Source: Pseudoalteromonas piratica (GTDB taxonomy: Bacteria > Pseudomonadota > Gammaproteobacteria > Enterobacterales > Alteromonadaceae). From it: a DNA stretch of 64,000 bases. Location of the stretch: positions 2,934,001 to 2,998,000 of the forward strand of contig NZ_CP009888.1 in the NCBI RefSeq assembly GCF_000788395.1. The letters run 5' to 3'. Positions 28,288 to 37,763 of this stretch are shown in pieces (the stretch's first letter is position 1; the number at the start of each line of letters is the position of its first letter). The position numbers and the translations under genes were made by a program. Under the pieces are notes generated by a model. The model saw nothing but the letters and a program-made list of their open reading frames with translations. It did not search any database and was not told the DNA's origin.

Positions 28288-28854
28288 TTACGATATTTTC
28301 AGGAAATCTACAATATCTGGGAAATAACGTTGGAACCCAATAAAACTGTGATCGCCAGCAAATTCAATACGCTGACGGCAGTTTTTATAATAATCGACCG
28401 CCTGTGAAAAATCTAATACTTCATCACCCATCTGCTGTAAAAGGAATATTAATTGTGGTGAAGGAAGTGAATTAACATACAGCTGCTTTAAATCAGCAAC
28501 ATGTTGTGTAGTAACATCGTAATAATAATCTTGGTAAGGATTATATTGCTGGCCAAGATAGTCCTTCATCAAAGTAAATGGAACAACCGCTGGATTAACA
28601 ACAACTGCTGGTAGCTGATGACGCTGAGATAAAAACGTCGCAAAAAAACCGCCAAGCGAGCTACCTATCAGTTTTGTATTAGGTGTTATTAACGCTTCGA
28701 GCGTCAACAAAATTTCTCGCGGTTCGTGGTTTAGTTTTGGCACTAAATACTCAACATCATGATATTTCGCTAAATATTGACCAAACTGTTGTGCTTTAAA
28801 TGAATCGGGTGAACTGTTGAAACCATGAATGTAAATTACGCGTTGTTTAGCCAT
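28288..28854 (-). CDS. yqiA: YqiA-type esterase
   Basis: An alpha/beta hydrolase of 188 residues with the N-terminal strand VIYIHGFNSSP and the nucleophile elbow GSSLGG, matching E. coli YqiA, which has esterase activity on acyl-CoA and short esters. The ATG at 28854 is chosen because AGGT lies ahead of it and alignment begins at AKQRVIYIHG; the longer frame would run back into cpdA. The gene overlaps the end of cpdA by 19 bases, indicating translational coupling in the nudF-yqiB-cpdA-yqiA-parE cluster. Confidence 0.9.
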   Translation of the reverse strand: MAKQRVIYIHGFNSSPDSFKAQQFGQYLAKYHDVEYLVPKLNHEPREILLTLEALITPNTKLIGSSLGGFFATFLSQRHQLPAVVVNPAVVPFTLMKDYLGQQYNPYQDYYYDVTTQHVADLKQLYVNSLPSPQLIFLLQQMGDEVLDFSQAVDYYKNCRQRIEFAGDHSFIGFQRYFPDIVDFLKIS

Positions 28855-29618
28855 ACTACCTGAGTGTGAAAACTGCCTTCGTCTTGTAATCGTATCATAC
28901 GAAATGCAGGACCTAAGTCTACTTGCTGCCAATCTGGGGTATTTTTCTCAAATTGAATTGATGTTGCAGGCGTTGCAAATACCGCAAAACCATCAAATAT
29001 CCAGCTATACTCGTTGTGCACATGACCGTGGATCAAGGCTTTTACATTGCTATGACGCGAAAGCAAACCTAGCAATTCATCGCCATTTTCTAACATGTGT
29101 TTATCGAGATAACCATCTATGGCTATAGGGTGATGGTGGGTTAAAACCAAGGACGCTTTGGCACTACTCTTTAACTCTGACATGATTTCGTTAAGGTGAG
29201 CTTTTGTCATTAGTCCCGCAGGCGTTGGGCCTTTTGAGTTGGTGAGTAACACCTGCCAATTGTTGCTGTGTATTGCTTTGCAGCTGGCAATACCATACTG
29301 AGTAAAAACACGATTATAAACATCTAGTTCATCATGGTTACCTGGTAACCAAAAAAGCTTGTCAGCAAGCCCTGCATCCACCACCTGTTGTGCGAATAAA
29401 TGATACGATTCTTCACTGTGATCTTGCGTTAAATCACCGCCAAAAATGATTGCATCACAATCAATTAGCTTGATATGTGCGAGTGTGGCACGAAGATAAT
29501 TCGCTGTGTTTACATTAAAGTATTCACCATTTAGGTCAGCAAAAACATGACTATCCGTGATATGGATTAGTGTAAGCTGGTCTTTATCAAAATGTGCTTT
29601 CTGCTTAAACCACGCCAT
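28836..29618 (-). CDS. cpdA: 3',5'-cyclic-AMP phosphodiesterase
   Basis: CpdA hydrolyses cAMP to AMP and so limits CRP activity. The 260-residue class III phosphodiesterase shows all metal-binding motifs: ITDSH, FGGDLTQD, WLPGNHDE, LTHHHP and LIHGHVHNE. It overlaps the end of yqiB by 14 bases and the start of yqiA by 19 bases. The position in nudF-yqiB-cpdA-yqiA-parE is the same as in E. coli, which supports cpdA over another metallophosphatase. Confidence 0.94.
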   Translation of the reverse strand: MAWFKQKAHFDKDQLTLIHITDSHVFADLNGEYFNVNTANYLRATLAHIKLIDCDAIIFGGDLTQDHSEESYHLFAQQVVDAGLADKLFWLPGNHDELDVYNRVFTQYGIASCKAIHSNNWQVLLTNSKGPTPAGLMTKAHLNEIMSELKSSAKASLVLTHHHPIAIDGYLDKHMLENGDELLGLLSRHSNVKALIHGHVHNEYSWIFDGFAVFATPATSIQFEKNTPDWQQVDLGPAFRMIRLQDEGSFHTQVVWLNNA

Positions 29619-30051
29619 GATCTGTATCCCAATGAAAAGTACTACGACCTTGGTTGATGCAGTATTCTAACCAATCTTTTAAAAATGCATTAAGTTGATA
29701 TTTTTCATCTTTTTGATGCATATCTGGGTTGGGGTAACCATATGAAGGTTTCACCCGTTTGGGGTAATATTTACATACTACTTCAGCAACTTTCGCATCA
29801 TGATAGACGCGCACATTTAAATCCGGACGGGTAAAGCCAATTACCTGACTGTCGGTTTGTTTTAGCGACACCAAATTTGTATAGGGAGATGCTTCTAACA
29901 CAGTTAGGGTAAACTCGAAACCACCTACCAATACTTTGTTAACCGCCCCTTTATCATTTTGTTTTGGCAACAGGCGATTTATGCGCGCGTAATTTTGCTC
30001 GCACAAACGAATGTACTTCGGTAAATTTTGTCGATAAGCCTGTGCTAACAC
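29605..30051 (-). CDS. yqiB: DUF1249 family protein YqiB
   Basis: A 148-residue soluble protein of unknown function, recognised by similarity to E. coli YqiB (RLCEQNYARINRLLP, VRVYHDAKVAEV, YGYPNPDMHQKDEKYQLNAFLKDWLEYC, of which HQKDEKYQLN is the most conserved part). The start is a GTG at 30051 that overlaps the nudF stop by a few bases, so the two are coupled. Its 3' end overlaps cpdA. The conserved cluster suggests a link to nucleotide turnover but gives no specific role. Confidence 0.9.
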   Translation of the reverse strand: MLAQAYRQNLPKYIRLCEQNYARINRLLPKQNDKGAVNKVLVGGFEFTLTVLEASPYTNLVSLKQTDSQVIGFTRPDLNVRVYHDAKVAEVVCKYYPKRVKPSYGYPNPDMHQKDEKYQLNAFLKDWLEYCINQGRSTFHWDTDHGVV

Positions 30052-30668
30052 GAACGATACTTCTCTCTTATTGATTCAATATTGAGTTTAAGCCATTGTA
30101 AACAAATAACCGTTGCGGCGTTATCCATCTCACCTTCATCTAATAATTTAAACGCTTCCGCAACAGGCAAAACATGTACTTTAATGTCTTCACCTTCCGC
30201 AGGTACGCCAAAAACCCCACCTGCATTTGATAAATCTGCCTCAGCATAATACAAATACAAACGTTCTGAGGTACCGCCAGGACTTGAAAGATACGATAAC
30301 ATAAACTCAATATTTTCAAGCGCAATGCCGGACTCTTCCAATGCTTCTTTTTTTACGACTGCTTCGTAATCTGTGCTGCCATCTGTCATTCCGGCAATCA
30401 CTTCAAACAACCATGGCGACTTATCATCGCTCATTGCACCAATGCGGATTTGCTCTATCAGTAACACCGCATCCAATTTTGGGTCATAGGGTAAGACCGC
30501 AACGGCATCGCCACGTTCAAATATTTCACGTATTACGATATCTGACTGACCACCAGCAAAAAGCGCGTGTCGAAAATGGTATTCATCAATTTTAAAAAAA
30601 CCATTAAAGGTGCGCTTTTTAGCGACTATTTCTACATCTGACTGCTTGAATTTTGTAATTTTGGCCAT
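30045..30668 (-). CDS. nudF: ADP-ribose pyrophosphatase
   Basis: NudF cleaves ADP-ribose to AMP and ribose 5-phosphate, removing a reactive by-product of NAD turnover. The 207-residue Nudix protein has the box starting GMTDGSTDYEAVV and ending KEALEESGI; the usual Arg before the first catalytic Glu is Lys here, a conservative change. SSPGGTSERLYLY and the N-terminal DAVLLIEQIRIGA match the E. coli enzyme. It heads the minus-strand cluster and diverges from tolC, the same arrangement as in E. coli. Confidence 0.94.
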   Translation of the reverse strand: MAKITKFKQSDVEIVAKKRTFNGFFKIDEYHFRHALFAGGQSDIVIREIFERGDAVAVLPYDPKLDAVLLIEQIRIGAMSDDKSPWLFEVIAGMTDGSTDYEAVVKKEALEESGIALENIEFMLSYLSSPGGTSERLYLYYAEADLSNAGGVFGVPAEGEDIKVHVLPVAEAFKLLDEGEMDNAATVICLQWLKLNIESIREKYRSC

Positions 30669-30861
30669 ATTAAACGTATCAATTAGTTTAAAATCTATTC
30701 GATAATCTATCGATTTTTCGGTATTTTAGCTTATTAAGCCAATAAAACGAATTTTTCATATTCTGTTACACTTGAATACTTTGTTTTACTGTATTGTTTT
30801 TCTAATCACTAAAAAAACACGCTAAGATGCTTTCAAAAATTGTCTGGGGATGACAACAACT

Positions 30862-32142
30862 ATGAAAAAGAAACTATTATCTGCGCTAGTTGCATTTACT
30901 TGTAGTTTTTCAGTAACACAAGCAAATGCAGAAGACCTAATGCAAGTATACGAAATCGCACTTGCAAACGATCCTGTAGTTTTAAAGGCAAAAGCAACGC
31001 GCGATGCACAAGACTACAACACGGATATCGCAATGGCGGCTTTATTACCGCAAATCGGTGCAACAATGGGTTATGAGAAAACGGATGGTGATCTAGGTGA
31101 CTCGGATGTTTTCAGCCGCGGTATTAGATTAGACCAAGACCTATTCAATTTGGGGTCTTGGAAATCACTTAACATTGCAGAAAAGCAAGCTCTTCAAGCA
31201 GATGCAAGTTATCAGCTAGCACAGCAAAATCTGATTGTTCGTGTTTCTAATGCTTACTTTAATGTGCTTGCACGCCAAGATGACTTAGAGTTTGTTCGCG
31301 CAGAAAAACGTGCTATTGAACGTCAGCTTGAGCAAACCAAACAGCGCCATGCGGTAGGTCTTACTGCTATTACTGATGTACACGAAGCGCAAGCACAATA
31401 CGATAATGCCGTTGCTCGCGAAATTGTTGCAATCAATGATGTTGAAACCGCGCGCGAAGAGCTTGGTGAGATCACTGGTAAATATCACGAAAAACTTAAT
31501 GCCCTTAACACTGATAAATTCTCAACAGTAAAGCCTGCACGTAAGAGCACTGAATTTGTTGAGTCAGCAAAAGAAAATAATATTTCGCTACAAGTATCAC
31601 GTGTGTCTGTAGATATTGCTAAAGAGCAAATCGAACAAGCAAAAGCAGGCCACTATCCGAAACTGACTTTATCGGCTTCTTATGGCGATAGCCTTGGCGA
31701 AACAGGTCCTCGTGTAGATCAAACTAAAGTAGGTTTAGGTTTCTCTGTGCCAATTTACCAAGGTGGTGGTACGCATGCAGCGGTAAACCAAGCTACTGAA
31801 TATTTTGTTGCAGCAAGCCAAGAATTTGAAAGTGCTTACCGTAACGTAAATAAACAAGTTCGTACGTCATATAATCAAGTAGTGTCAGATATCGCGACAT
31901 ATCGCGCACTTGAACAAGCAGTAGTATCTGCTGAAAGTGCTTTGCAAGCCACTGAAGCAGGTTTTGAAGTGGGCACACGTACTATTGTAGACGTATTACT
32001 AAGTACTCGTAACTTATACGACGCAAGCCGTAACTTATCGGCGGTTCGTTACCGTTATGTTGTATCTACTCTTGGTTTAAAACTTGCCGAAGGTACACTG
32101 TCTCGCAGTGATATCGAAGCAATTAACCGTGGCCTAAACTAA
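30862..32142 (+). CDS. tolC: Outer-membrane channel of efflux and type I secretion
   Basis: TolC trimers form the outer-membrane tunnel for RND efflux pumps and type I secretion systems. The mature protein follows a signal peptide (MKKKLLSALVAF...QANA, cleavage before EDLMQVYE) and has the two structural repeats of outer-membrane efflux proteins, with EAQAQYDNAVAREI-type coiled-coil helices in each half. The 426-residue form from the ATG at 30862 matches E. coli in its start; an ATG at 30850 sits immediately after GGGG and is less likely. The 193-base gap shared with nudF should hold both promoters, but none is clear. Confidence 0.95.
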   Translation: MKKKLLSALVAFTCSFSVTQANAEDLMQVYEIALANDPVVLKAKATRDAQDYNTDIAMAALLPQIGATMGYEKTDGDLGDSDVFSRGIRLDQDLFNLGSWKSLNIAEKQALQADASYQLAQQNLIVRVSNAYFNVLARQDDLEFVRAEKRAIERQLEQTKQRHAVGLTAITDVHEAQAQYDNAVAREIVAINDVETAREELGEITGKYHEKLNALNTDKFSTVKPARKSTEFVESAKENNISLQVSRVSVDIAKEQIEQAKAGHYPKLTLSASYGDSLGETGPRVDQTKVGLGFSVPIYQGGGTHAAVNQATEYFVAASQEFESAYRNVNKQVRTSYNQVVSDIATYRALEQAVVSAESALQATEAGFEVGTRTIVDVLLSTRNLYDASRNLSAVRYRYVVSTLGLKLAEGTLSRSDIEAINRGLN

Positions 32143-32158
32143 CCTCGGTAATCTAATT

Positions 32159-32195
32159 CAACGTGGGAATAAATCAATTCCCACGTTTTCCTTTC
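32159..32195 (+). terminator. Intrinsic terminator of tolC
   Basis: ACGTGGGAA (32161-32169) pairs with TTCCCACGT (32178-32186) and is followed by TTTTCCTTTC. It lies 18 bases after the tolC stop. Confidence 0.85.
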
Positions 32196-32241
32196 TTTTT
32201 GATATACTCGCGCTAATTTTTTACTTTTGCCAAACGATATT

Positions 32242-33165
32242 GTGATAACTAAAGCGCCTTTTTCATATTCTTTTCTAGCTCCTAAATATTGGCTTACTTG
32301 GTTAAGTGTATTTATTCTGTATTTGCTTTCTTGGTTGCCTTATAACCTACAGATTTTACTTGGAAAGTTACTTGGCCGTTTAGTTTATCGTTTTGTTAAA
32401 AAGCGCCGCAAAATTGCCGAAGTTAACATCGCACTAGCCTTCCCTGAGCTCGATAAGGCGGCGCAAGCAAAGTTAGTCAAAGAAAACTTAGAAAACACTG
32501 GGATTGCTATTTTTGAGTCTGGTATGGCGTGGTGGTGGCCCCAGTGGCGTGCCAAAAAGCACTTTGGTGGCATTACCGGTTACCACCATATTGAGAATGC
32601 AATTAACAGCGGTAAAGGTGTTCTGATGTTAGTGCCGCATATGATGCATCTCGAAGTTGCAGGTCGTATGATGGGCATTCAAAATACAGGTGTTGGTTTT
32701 TATCGCCCGCATAACAACCCTTTAATGGAATACATTATTGTTAATGGCCGCCTGCGCTTTAGTGAAGCGTTAGTGACCAAACGTGATGTAAAAAGCTTAT
32801 TAAAAGCGCTTAGTAAGCAAAAACTTTGTTACTACTTACCGGATCAAGACTATGGCCGTAAACGCTCTGAATTTGTACCGTTTTTTGCCGTAGAAGAAAC
32901 CTGTACGACAACCGGCACGTTAATTTTTGCTAGCAGTAAAAATAGTGAAACGGTCGCACTTTCAACCTACCGCAAAGGTGGTAAATACTTCCTCGATGTC
33001 AGCCCTGTTTTTGAAGGTTTCCCAACGGGTAATGATATAAATGACGTAACCCGTGTGAATAAGGCAATGGAAGACGCAATTCGAAAAGCGCCTGAGCAAT
33101 ATTTATGGCTGCATCGCCGCTTTAAAACACAAAAAGATCCAAACGCGACGTCATATTACAAATAG
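32242..33165 (+). CDS. lpxL: Lipid A lauroyl acyltransferase
   Basis: LpxL transfers a secondary acyl chain to Kdo2-lipid IVA on the inner face of the inner membrane. The 307-residue protein has one N-terminal membrane segment, MKRRxKIxxxN-like VKKRRKIAEVNIALAFPE, a HX4E catalytic motif (HMMHLE), YLPDQDYGRKRSEFVPFFAV and the C-terminal PEQYLWLHRRFKTQ. The GTG at 32242 gives the same N-terminal length as E. coli LpxL; a TTG at 32227 is the alternative. Neither has a good Shine-Dalgarno sequence, and a TATACT -10-like element at 32203-32208 would give a very short leader. Confidence 0.92.
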   Translation: MITKAPFSYSFLAPKYWLTWLSVFILYLLSWLPYNLQILLGKLLGRLVYRFVKKRRKIAEVNIALAFPELDKAAQAKLVKENLENTGIAIFESGMAWWWPQWRAKKHFGGITGYHHIENAINSGKGVLMLVPHMMHLEVAGRMMGIQNTGVGFYRPHNNPLMEYIIVNGRLRFSEALVTKRDVKSLLKALSKQKLCYYLPDQDYGRKRSEFVPFFAVEETCTTTGTLIFASSKNSETVALSTYRKGGKYFLDVSPVFEGFPTGNDINDVTRVNKAMEDAIRKAPEQYLWLHRRFKTQKDPNATSYYK

Positions 33166-33210
33166 ATAATTAAGACTCGAATACCATGTCTTTGTTGAGG
33201 GTTAGCGTTT

Positions 33211-33234
33211 TTAGGGAGTCAACCAACTCCCTAA
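33211..33234. repeat. Hairpin between lpxL and the TcpQ-like gene
   Basis: TTAGGGAGT (33211-33219) and ACTCCCTAA (33226-33234) form a perfect 9-bp stem with a 6-base loop, 45 bases after the lpxL stop. No U-tract follows on either strand, so its role as terminator is uncertain. Confidence 0.5.
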
Positions 33235-33368
33235 CAATGAGTGTTTATCAGGTGAAACATGCTTAATAGTTAAGCAAACCGCCTAAAATACGAATTTAGT
33301 ATTATGCAAAAAAGGCTTATGTTGGGGCTATTATTGATTTGTTTCTAATTTAAGCATTGAGAGTTGTT

Positions 33369-33938
33369 GTGTGGTTTTGGCTTAAGCATTTATCTTTGGG
33401 TATTATTTTAATCGCTGCTGCACTTTATTTGCTTCTCGGCAAAGGCCCTGTGTTTAACTCAGACTCAAAATCAAATGCCGCAGCAGAAGGCCTATCAAAC
33501 TTTTACAGTAGCTTTCGTAATACCCTAAGCTCTATGACCGAGCGTGAAAAATATGTTATTCAACTCGATACGCCTGATACTTCGCTCGCTCAACATCTGC
33601 AACAAAAACGTTCTTCAACTAAAATCCCTGCTAATTGGCGCGGTGAAATTAAAGCCCGTCGCTTTGATAAAGGTGACACCTTAAAAGCAGTACTTTCTGA
33701 CTTTGCCGAGCAAGAAGGTATTGAATTTCTATGGTATCTCGATAAAGACTACATCATTAAAGACAACTTTCGTGTCGATGAAACCTTTATCACAACGCTT
33801 TATCAGGTATCTAAAGCCATTGACAGCGATTTTGAAAGCACTGTCTATGGCTTTTTCTGTTACAAACACGGTACAGCAGTCATTACTGAAAACCCAACCC
33901 GTTATGTACGCGACAATTGCGTTAAAGCCACACTTTAA
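33369..33938 (+). CDS. TcpQ-domain membrane-anchored protein
   Basis: A 189-residue protein with an N-terminal hydrophobic anchor (about 1-22) and a C-terminal domain (about 95-189) resembling the TcpQ/PilL-N type domain of pilus and secretion-associated proteins, with GDTLKAVLSDFAEQEGIEF and two cysteines (FFCYK, RDNC) that could form a disulfide. The domain is normally found in type IV pilus or secretin-associated proteins, yet no pilus assembly genes lie beside it. The start is unclear: GTG at 33369 (chosen; GAGAG ahead) or TTG at 33357. Its last four bases overlap the convergent glnE gene. Confidence 0.65.
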   Translation: MWFWLKHLSLGIILIAAALYLLLGKGPVFNSDSKSNAAAEGLSNFYSSFRNTLSSMTEREKYVIQLDTPDTSLAQHLQQKRSSTKIPANWRGEIKARRFDKGDTLKAVLSDFAEQEGIEFLWYLDKDYIIKDNFRVDETFITTLYQVSKAIDSDFESTVYGFFCYKHGTAVITENPTRYVRDNCVKATL

Positions 33939-36736
33939 TTGTTAGCTTCAATTAAGTACTTTTGCCAAATTGCCCTGATTGCTTGTGTTTTATCAGCAAC
34001 ACTTGCCACGCTCACCAGTTTTGCCTCTTGACGTAAACTTACTTGATGATATAGCTCACGAAGTTCACAATAAGCTGATTTTAGTGCCAACATTTCGTTT
34101 TGCTCTATTAAACCAAGATTCGCCGCTTGCTCAAAAATGCGAATATTATCCGAATATTGTGAGATAAGTGGCTGTTGATGCGTATTTTCCAATACTATGT
34201 ACTGAGCTAGAAACTCAATATCTGCCATACCGCCTAATCCCTGTTTAATATCAAAAAGAGCGTCATCCCCTTTCATTAAGTGATCGCGCATTTTTTGGCG
34301 CATATTCACCACCTCTTCTTTCAATTTTGCTCGCTCACGTTTAAGTGACAGTACTTCAGTTCGAATTGCGTCAAAGCGTTCAAACAAAGTAGCCTGCCCA
34401 TAAATCATTCTGGCACGCACTAATGCTTGGTGCTCCCACGTCCATGCTTGATTGAGCTGATACTCTCTGAAGGTTTCAATGTTGATTGCCAACAATCCTG
34501 AAGCGCCTTCAGGACGTAAACGTGTATCAAGTTCATACAAAATGCCCGATGCTGTACGTGTGTTAAACAGGTGCAACAAGCGTTGTGCTAGTTTTAAGTA
34601 AAATTGGCGCGCATCAATTTGTTTATTGCCATCGGTTTGCCCTTGACCGTCACTATTGTGCACAAACACTAAATCAAGGTCTGAGTCATACCCCAGCTCA
34701 ATACCACCCGCTTTACCATATGCGATTACCGCAAATCCTTTTTCATCATCGTTTGCACCTGGCGGATAGCCAAAACGTGTTACCATTTGCTGCCACGCTA
34801 AGTTAACACATTGACTGACAATCGCTTCTGAAAGCGCCGTTAAGTGATCACTTACCTTCATTACGTCAAGCACACCTGTTGCATCAGCTGCAGCAATTTT
34901 TAATTGATGTGTTTGCTTAAACTGACGCAATGCTTCCATCTGCATTTCAAGGTCATTGTCATCAATTCGCAAAAAATATTGGCGAATTTCTTGCTCGTAG
35001 CCACTCAAAGGTAACGTTTTATAAAGCTGCGCAGGGTCGATTAATTCATCCAGTAATATTGGATAACACGCTAGATGCTCTCCAATCCATTTGCTATGTG
35101 CACAAAGCTTAAATAATTGATTTAGTGCCCCCGGGTTTTCCAGCAGGAGTTCTAAATAGGCTGTGCGAGAGATCACTTTCTCAACGACAGCAAGTACGCG
35201 TTTTAAAATACTTGCCTCACATGCACATTTATCTGCCTGTTGCAGCAGGCTAGGCAACAGCTTATCCAGAACATCTCGTCCCCGCCCACCGAGTTTGCGT
35301 TTGGTTGTTAATTGTTTGAAGTCATGGACTAAATGATAGAAATCAACTTCTTGATTAAAGAGTTGATGGCTTGAAATAACGTCTTTACTGGGCTTTTCCC
35401 ACAGTAACTGATAACGCGAATCTACCTCTTGTTCGTCTTCTCCATCAGGCCCTATCATGGCGTTAAATTCGGTGTGGATCATCGCCATTTGATGGTTTAT
35501 TTCAGCTACTGCATCACCATAGTGTGTTTGACCAAGTAGCACGCTTAGTCGCTGTTGGCCTAGTTCATCTTGCGGCAGGGTTTGTGTTTGCTTATCATCA
35601 AATTGCTGCAAATACTGCTCGATACGTCTTAAAAATAAATACCCATTTGTGAGTGTATTTGCCACTTCTTGTGGCACTTCATTTAATCGTGCTAATGCTT
35701 CCAGTGCTTTACAAAACGATTGCACTTGTAGAGCCGGCTCGCGTCCACCACGGATCATTTGTAGCGCTTGTACCACAAACTCGGCTTCACGAATTCCCCC
35801 TGCACCCAGCTTTATATTTTCTGTTAACCCTTTGCGTCTAACATCTTGGGCTATCAATGATTTCATTTTTCTAAGCGATTCAATCACTGAAAAATCAATA
35901 TACTTACGATAGACAAACGGCCTTAGCATCGCATAAAACTCTTGCCAATAAGGGCTTTCAGCACCAAGTAAGCGCGCCTTTAACATTGCGTAACGTTCCC
36001 AGTCTCGACCCTGCTCTTGATAGTATTCTTCCATCGCATTAAAGCTCATCACTAATGGCCCACTATCACCAAATGGGCGTAGGCGCATGTCTACTCGAAA
36101 GACTTGCCCTTCAGGGGTTACTTGGTTAAGTGCCGCAATGGTTTTTTGTGCAACTTTAGTAAAGAAAACCTGTGCTTCACACGATTTACGTCCTCCTTGT
36201 GTTTCCACTTGATAAGGGTAGGTAAAGATTAAATCGATATCAGATGAATAATTTAACTCATAGCCCCCAAGCTTACCCATACCTAAGATCAACATTGGCA
36301 TTGCATTGCCTTCACTATCAAGTGGCTTGCCCCATACACTGGCAACTTGTGCGTATGCCCAACGATAGGCAGAATCAATTAAGACTTCGCTTAGTTGAGA
36401 GGTGTAACTAATGCTGTTGCGAATGTCGTTGCTTGCAACTAAGTCTAGATAAGCTAATTTCAGCCAATATAAATTACGATAGTCTCTGAGTGTTTTAAAT
36501 GCCGTTGGTTCGTCAGCTTCATTCAGCGACTTTTCAAAAACGGCGGGGGTATCGCGATTGGTAAGCCAAGTTTTATCTTGCAAGTAAGCAATCAATTCTG
36601 GGCGCTGCTCTAAAATACGAAACGCAAAATCACTTAAAGCTAGTAATGACACTATTTCTGGTAGAACAGTCTCTGCAGAGAAAAGTTTTGCAAAACGCTG
36701 TTCGCCTAATTGTTGTAACCCTTGTGCTAACTCCAT
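33935..36736 (-). CDS. glnE: Bifunctional glutamine synthetase adenylyltransferase/deadenylyltransferase
   Basis: GlnE adenylylates and deadenylylates glutamine synthetase in response to PII and glutamine. The 933-residue protein has two nucleotidyltransferase domains: the deadenylylase motif GKLGGYELNYSSDIDL in the N-terminal half and the adenylylase motif GKAGGIELGYDSDLDL in the C-terminal half, with the linking helical regions and the MRDHLMKG segment. Length and motif order match E. coli GlnE. It is transcribed alone; its stop overlaps the TcpQ-like gene by 4 bases in convergent orientation. Confidence 0.96.
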   Translation of the reverse strand: MELAQGLQQLGEQRFAKLFSAETVLPEIVSLLALSDFAFRILEQRPELIAYLQDKTWLTNRDTPAVFEKSLNEADEPTAFKTLRDYRNLYWLKLAYLDLVASNDIRNSISYTSQLSEVLIDSAYRWAYAQVASVWGKPLDSEGNAMPMLILGMGKLGGYELNYSSDIDLIFTYPYQVETQGGRKSCEAQVFFTKVAQKTIAALNQVTPEGQVFRVDMRLRPFGDSGPLVMSFNAMEEYYQEQGRDWERYAMLKARLLGAESPYWQEFYAMLRPFVYRKYIDFSVIESLRKMKSLIAQDVRRKGLTENIKLGAGGIREAEFVVQALQMIRGGREPALQVQSFCKALEALARLNEVPQEVANTLTNGYLFLRRIEQYLQQFDDKQTQTLPQDELGQQRLSVLLGQTHYGDAVAEINHQMAMIHTEFNAMIGPDGEDEQEVDSRYQLLWEKPSKDVISSHQLFNQEVDFYHLVHDFKQLTTKRKLGGRGRDVLDKLLPSLLQQADKCACEASILKRVLAVVEKVISRTAYLELLLENPGALNQLFKLCAHSKWIGEHLACYPILLDELIDPAQLYKTLPLSGYEQEIRQYFLRIDDNDLEMQMEALRQFKQTHQLKIAAADATGVLDVMKVSDHLTALSEAIVSQCVNLAWQQMVTRFGYPPGANDDEKGFAVIAYGKAGGIELGYDSDLDLVFVHNSDGQGQTDGNKQIDARQFYLKLAQRLLHLFNTRTASGILYELDTRLRPEGASGLLAINIETFREYQLNQAWTWEHQALVRARMIYGQATLFERFDAIRTEVLSLKRERAKLKEEVVNMRQKMRDHLMKGDDALFDIKQGLGGMADIEFLAQYIVLENTHQQPLISQYSDNIRIFEQAANLGLIEQNEMLALKSAYCELRELYHQVSLRQEAKLVSVASVADKTQAIRAIWQKYLIEANN

Positions 36737-36866
36737 AACTTACTTACACTCTTAACAATTAAATTTATATGCTAGGTCAGAACGTGTTGAACTCAGCAGT
36801 ATCAATTCTGCTCAATTTGAAAGGTCATCACGCTTTTGTATCTTAGCAAAAAAGAATACAATTTTT

Positions 36867-37763
36867 ATGTCTTATATCACGCTCTCAAACGATCTTTTAG
36901 TCGCATTTGCTATTACAGGTTTATTGGTATTGCTCGTTCTAATGGTGTTGAAAAAGCAGTTACGCGCATCAAGTACTGATCATGATTTAATGAATGAATT
37001 GGCTAAGAAAGATAACTTTGCGATGGGCATAAGCTATGCTTCGTCAATTTTCAGTATAATCTTAGTGGTGGGTTTTATTGCAAGAGAGTTTAACCTTACT
37101 TTGTGGCAAGAGAGCTTGCCCCATCTTGCATTGGCATTAGCATTATCACTCAGTTTTATTTGGTTCGGTAAATGGATCCACAACAGACTAATTCTCGCAG
37201 ACTTCAATGAAGCCAGAGCCATTGAAAAACGCAATATGTGTGCAGCCTTAATAGATACAGGCGTATTACTTGCAAATTCAATTGTGGTACTGGGGCTTTA
37301 TAAATGGTCAAAAGCGACTAATTTTAATACACTTCTCACCGACATTATTGCATTTATTGCAATTCAATTGGTTATTTTGCTTCACACTCGTTGGCAAGAA
37401 CGTGGGTTTGCAGCAACCAACCAAGGCGCTTCACTGCAAACTTATTTCGCTTATGATAATACTTCTCTGGGCCTGCGTTTTGCTGCACGAATGATCGCTC
37501 TTTCACTGGCGATATTTGCAGCGCTATCAAGCATTCAGTTTATTCCAGGTAACTTTATCGACAACATCATAACGATTTTAGTTAATGTTGTTGTATTTGT
37601 AACACTGCATCAAATTACTGCATTCTTAGTGCTCAAATTAGCGCTACCTAAAGTGCAAACAAACATCGAAGTTGAACAACAGGACAATATTGGTATCGCC
37701 AATATTGAGTTAGCAGTACATTTGGCCATCGGTATTTTGCTTATTCGCCTCTTCTCAATTTAA
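36867..37763 (+). CDS. Multi-span membrane protein, probably duplicated DUF350
   Basis: A 298-residue inner-membrane protein with about eight hydrophobic segments. It looks like two copies of a four-helix unit: the first contains DNFAMGISYASSIFSIILVVG and ARAIEKRNMCAALID, the second NTSLGLRFAARMIALSLAIFA and DNIGIANIELAVHLAIG. This internal repeat and the Asn/Ala-rich helices resemble DUF350 proteins, whose function is unknown. No signal peptide and no catalytic motif are visible. It diverges from glnE and overlaps the convergent globin gene by 4 bases. Confidence 0.65.
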   Translation: MSYITLSNDLLVAFAITGLLVLLVLMVLKKQLRASSTDHDLMNELAKKDNFAMGISYASSIFSIILVVGFIAREFNLTLWQESLPHLALALALSLSFIWFGKWIHNRLILADFNEARAIEKRNMCAALIDTGVLLANSIVVLGLYKWSKATNFNTLLTDIIAFIAIQLVILLHTRWQERGFAATNQGASLQTYFAYDNTSLGLRFAARMIALSLAIFAALSSIQFIPGNFIDNIITILVNVVVFVTLHQITAFLVLKLALPKVQTNIEVEQQDNIGIANIELAVHLAIGILLIRLFSI

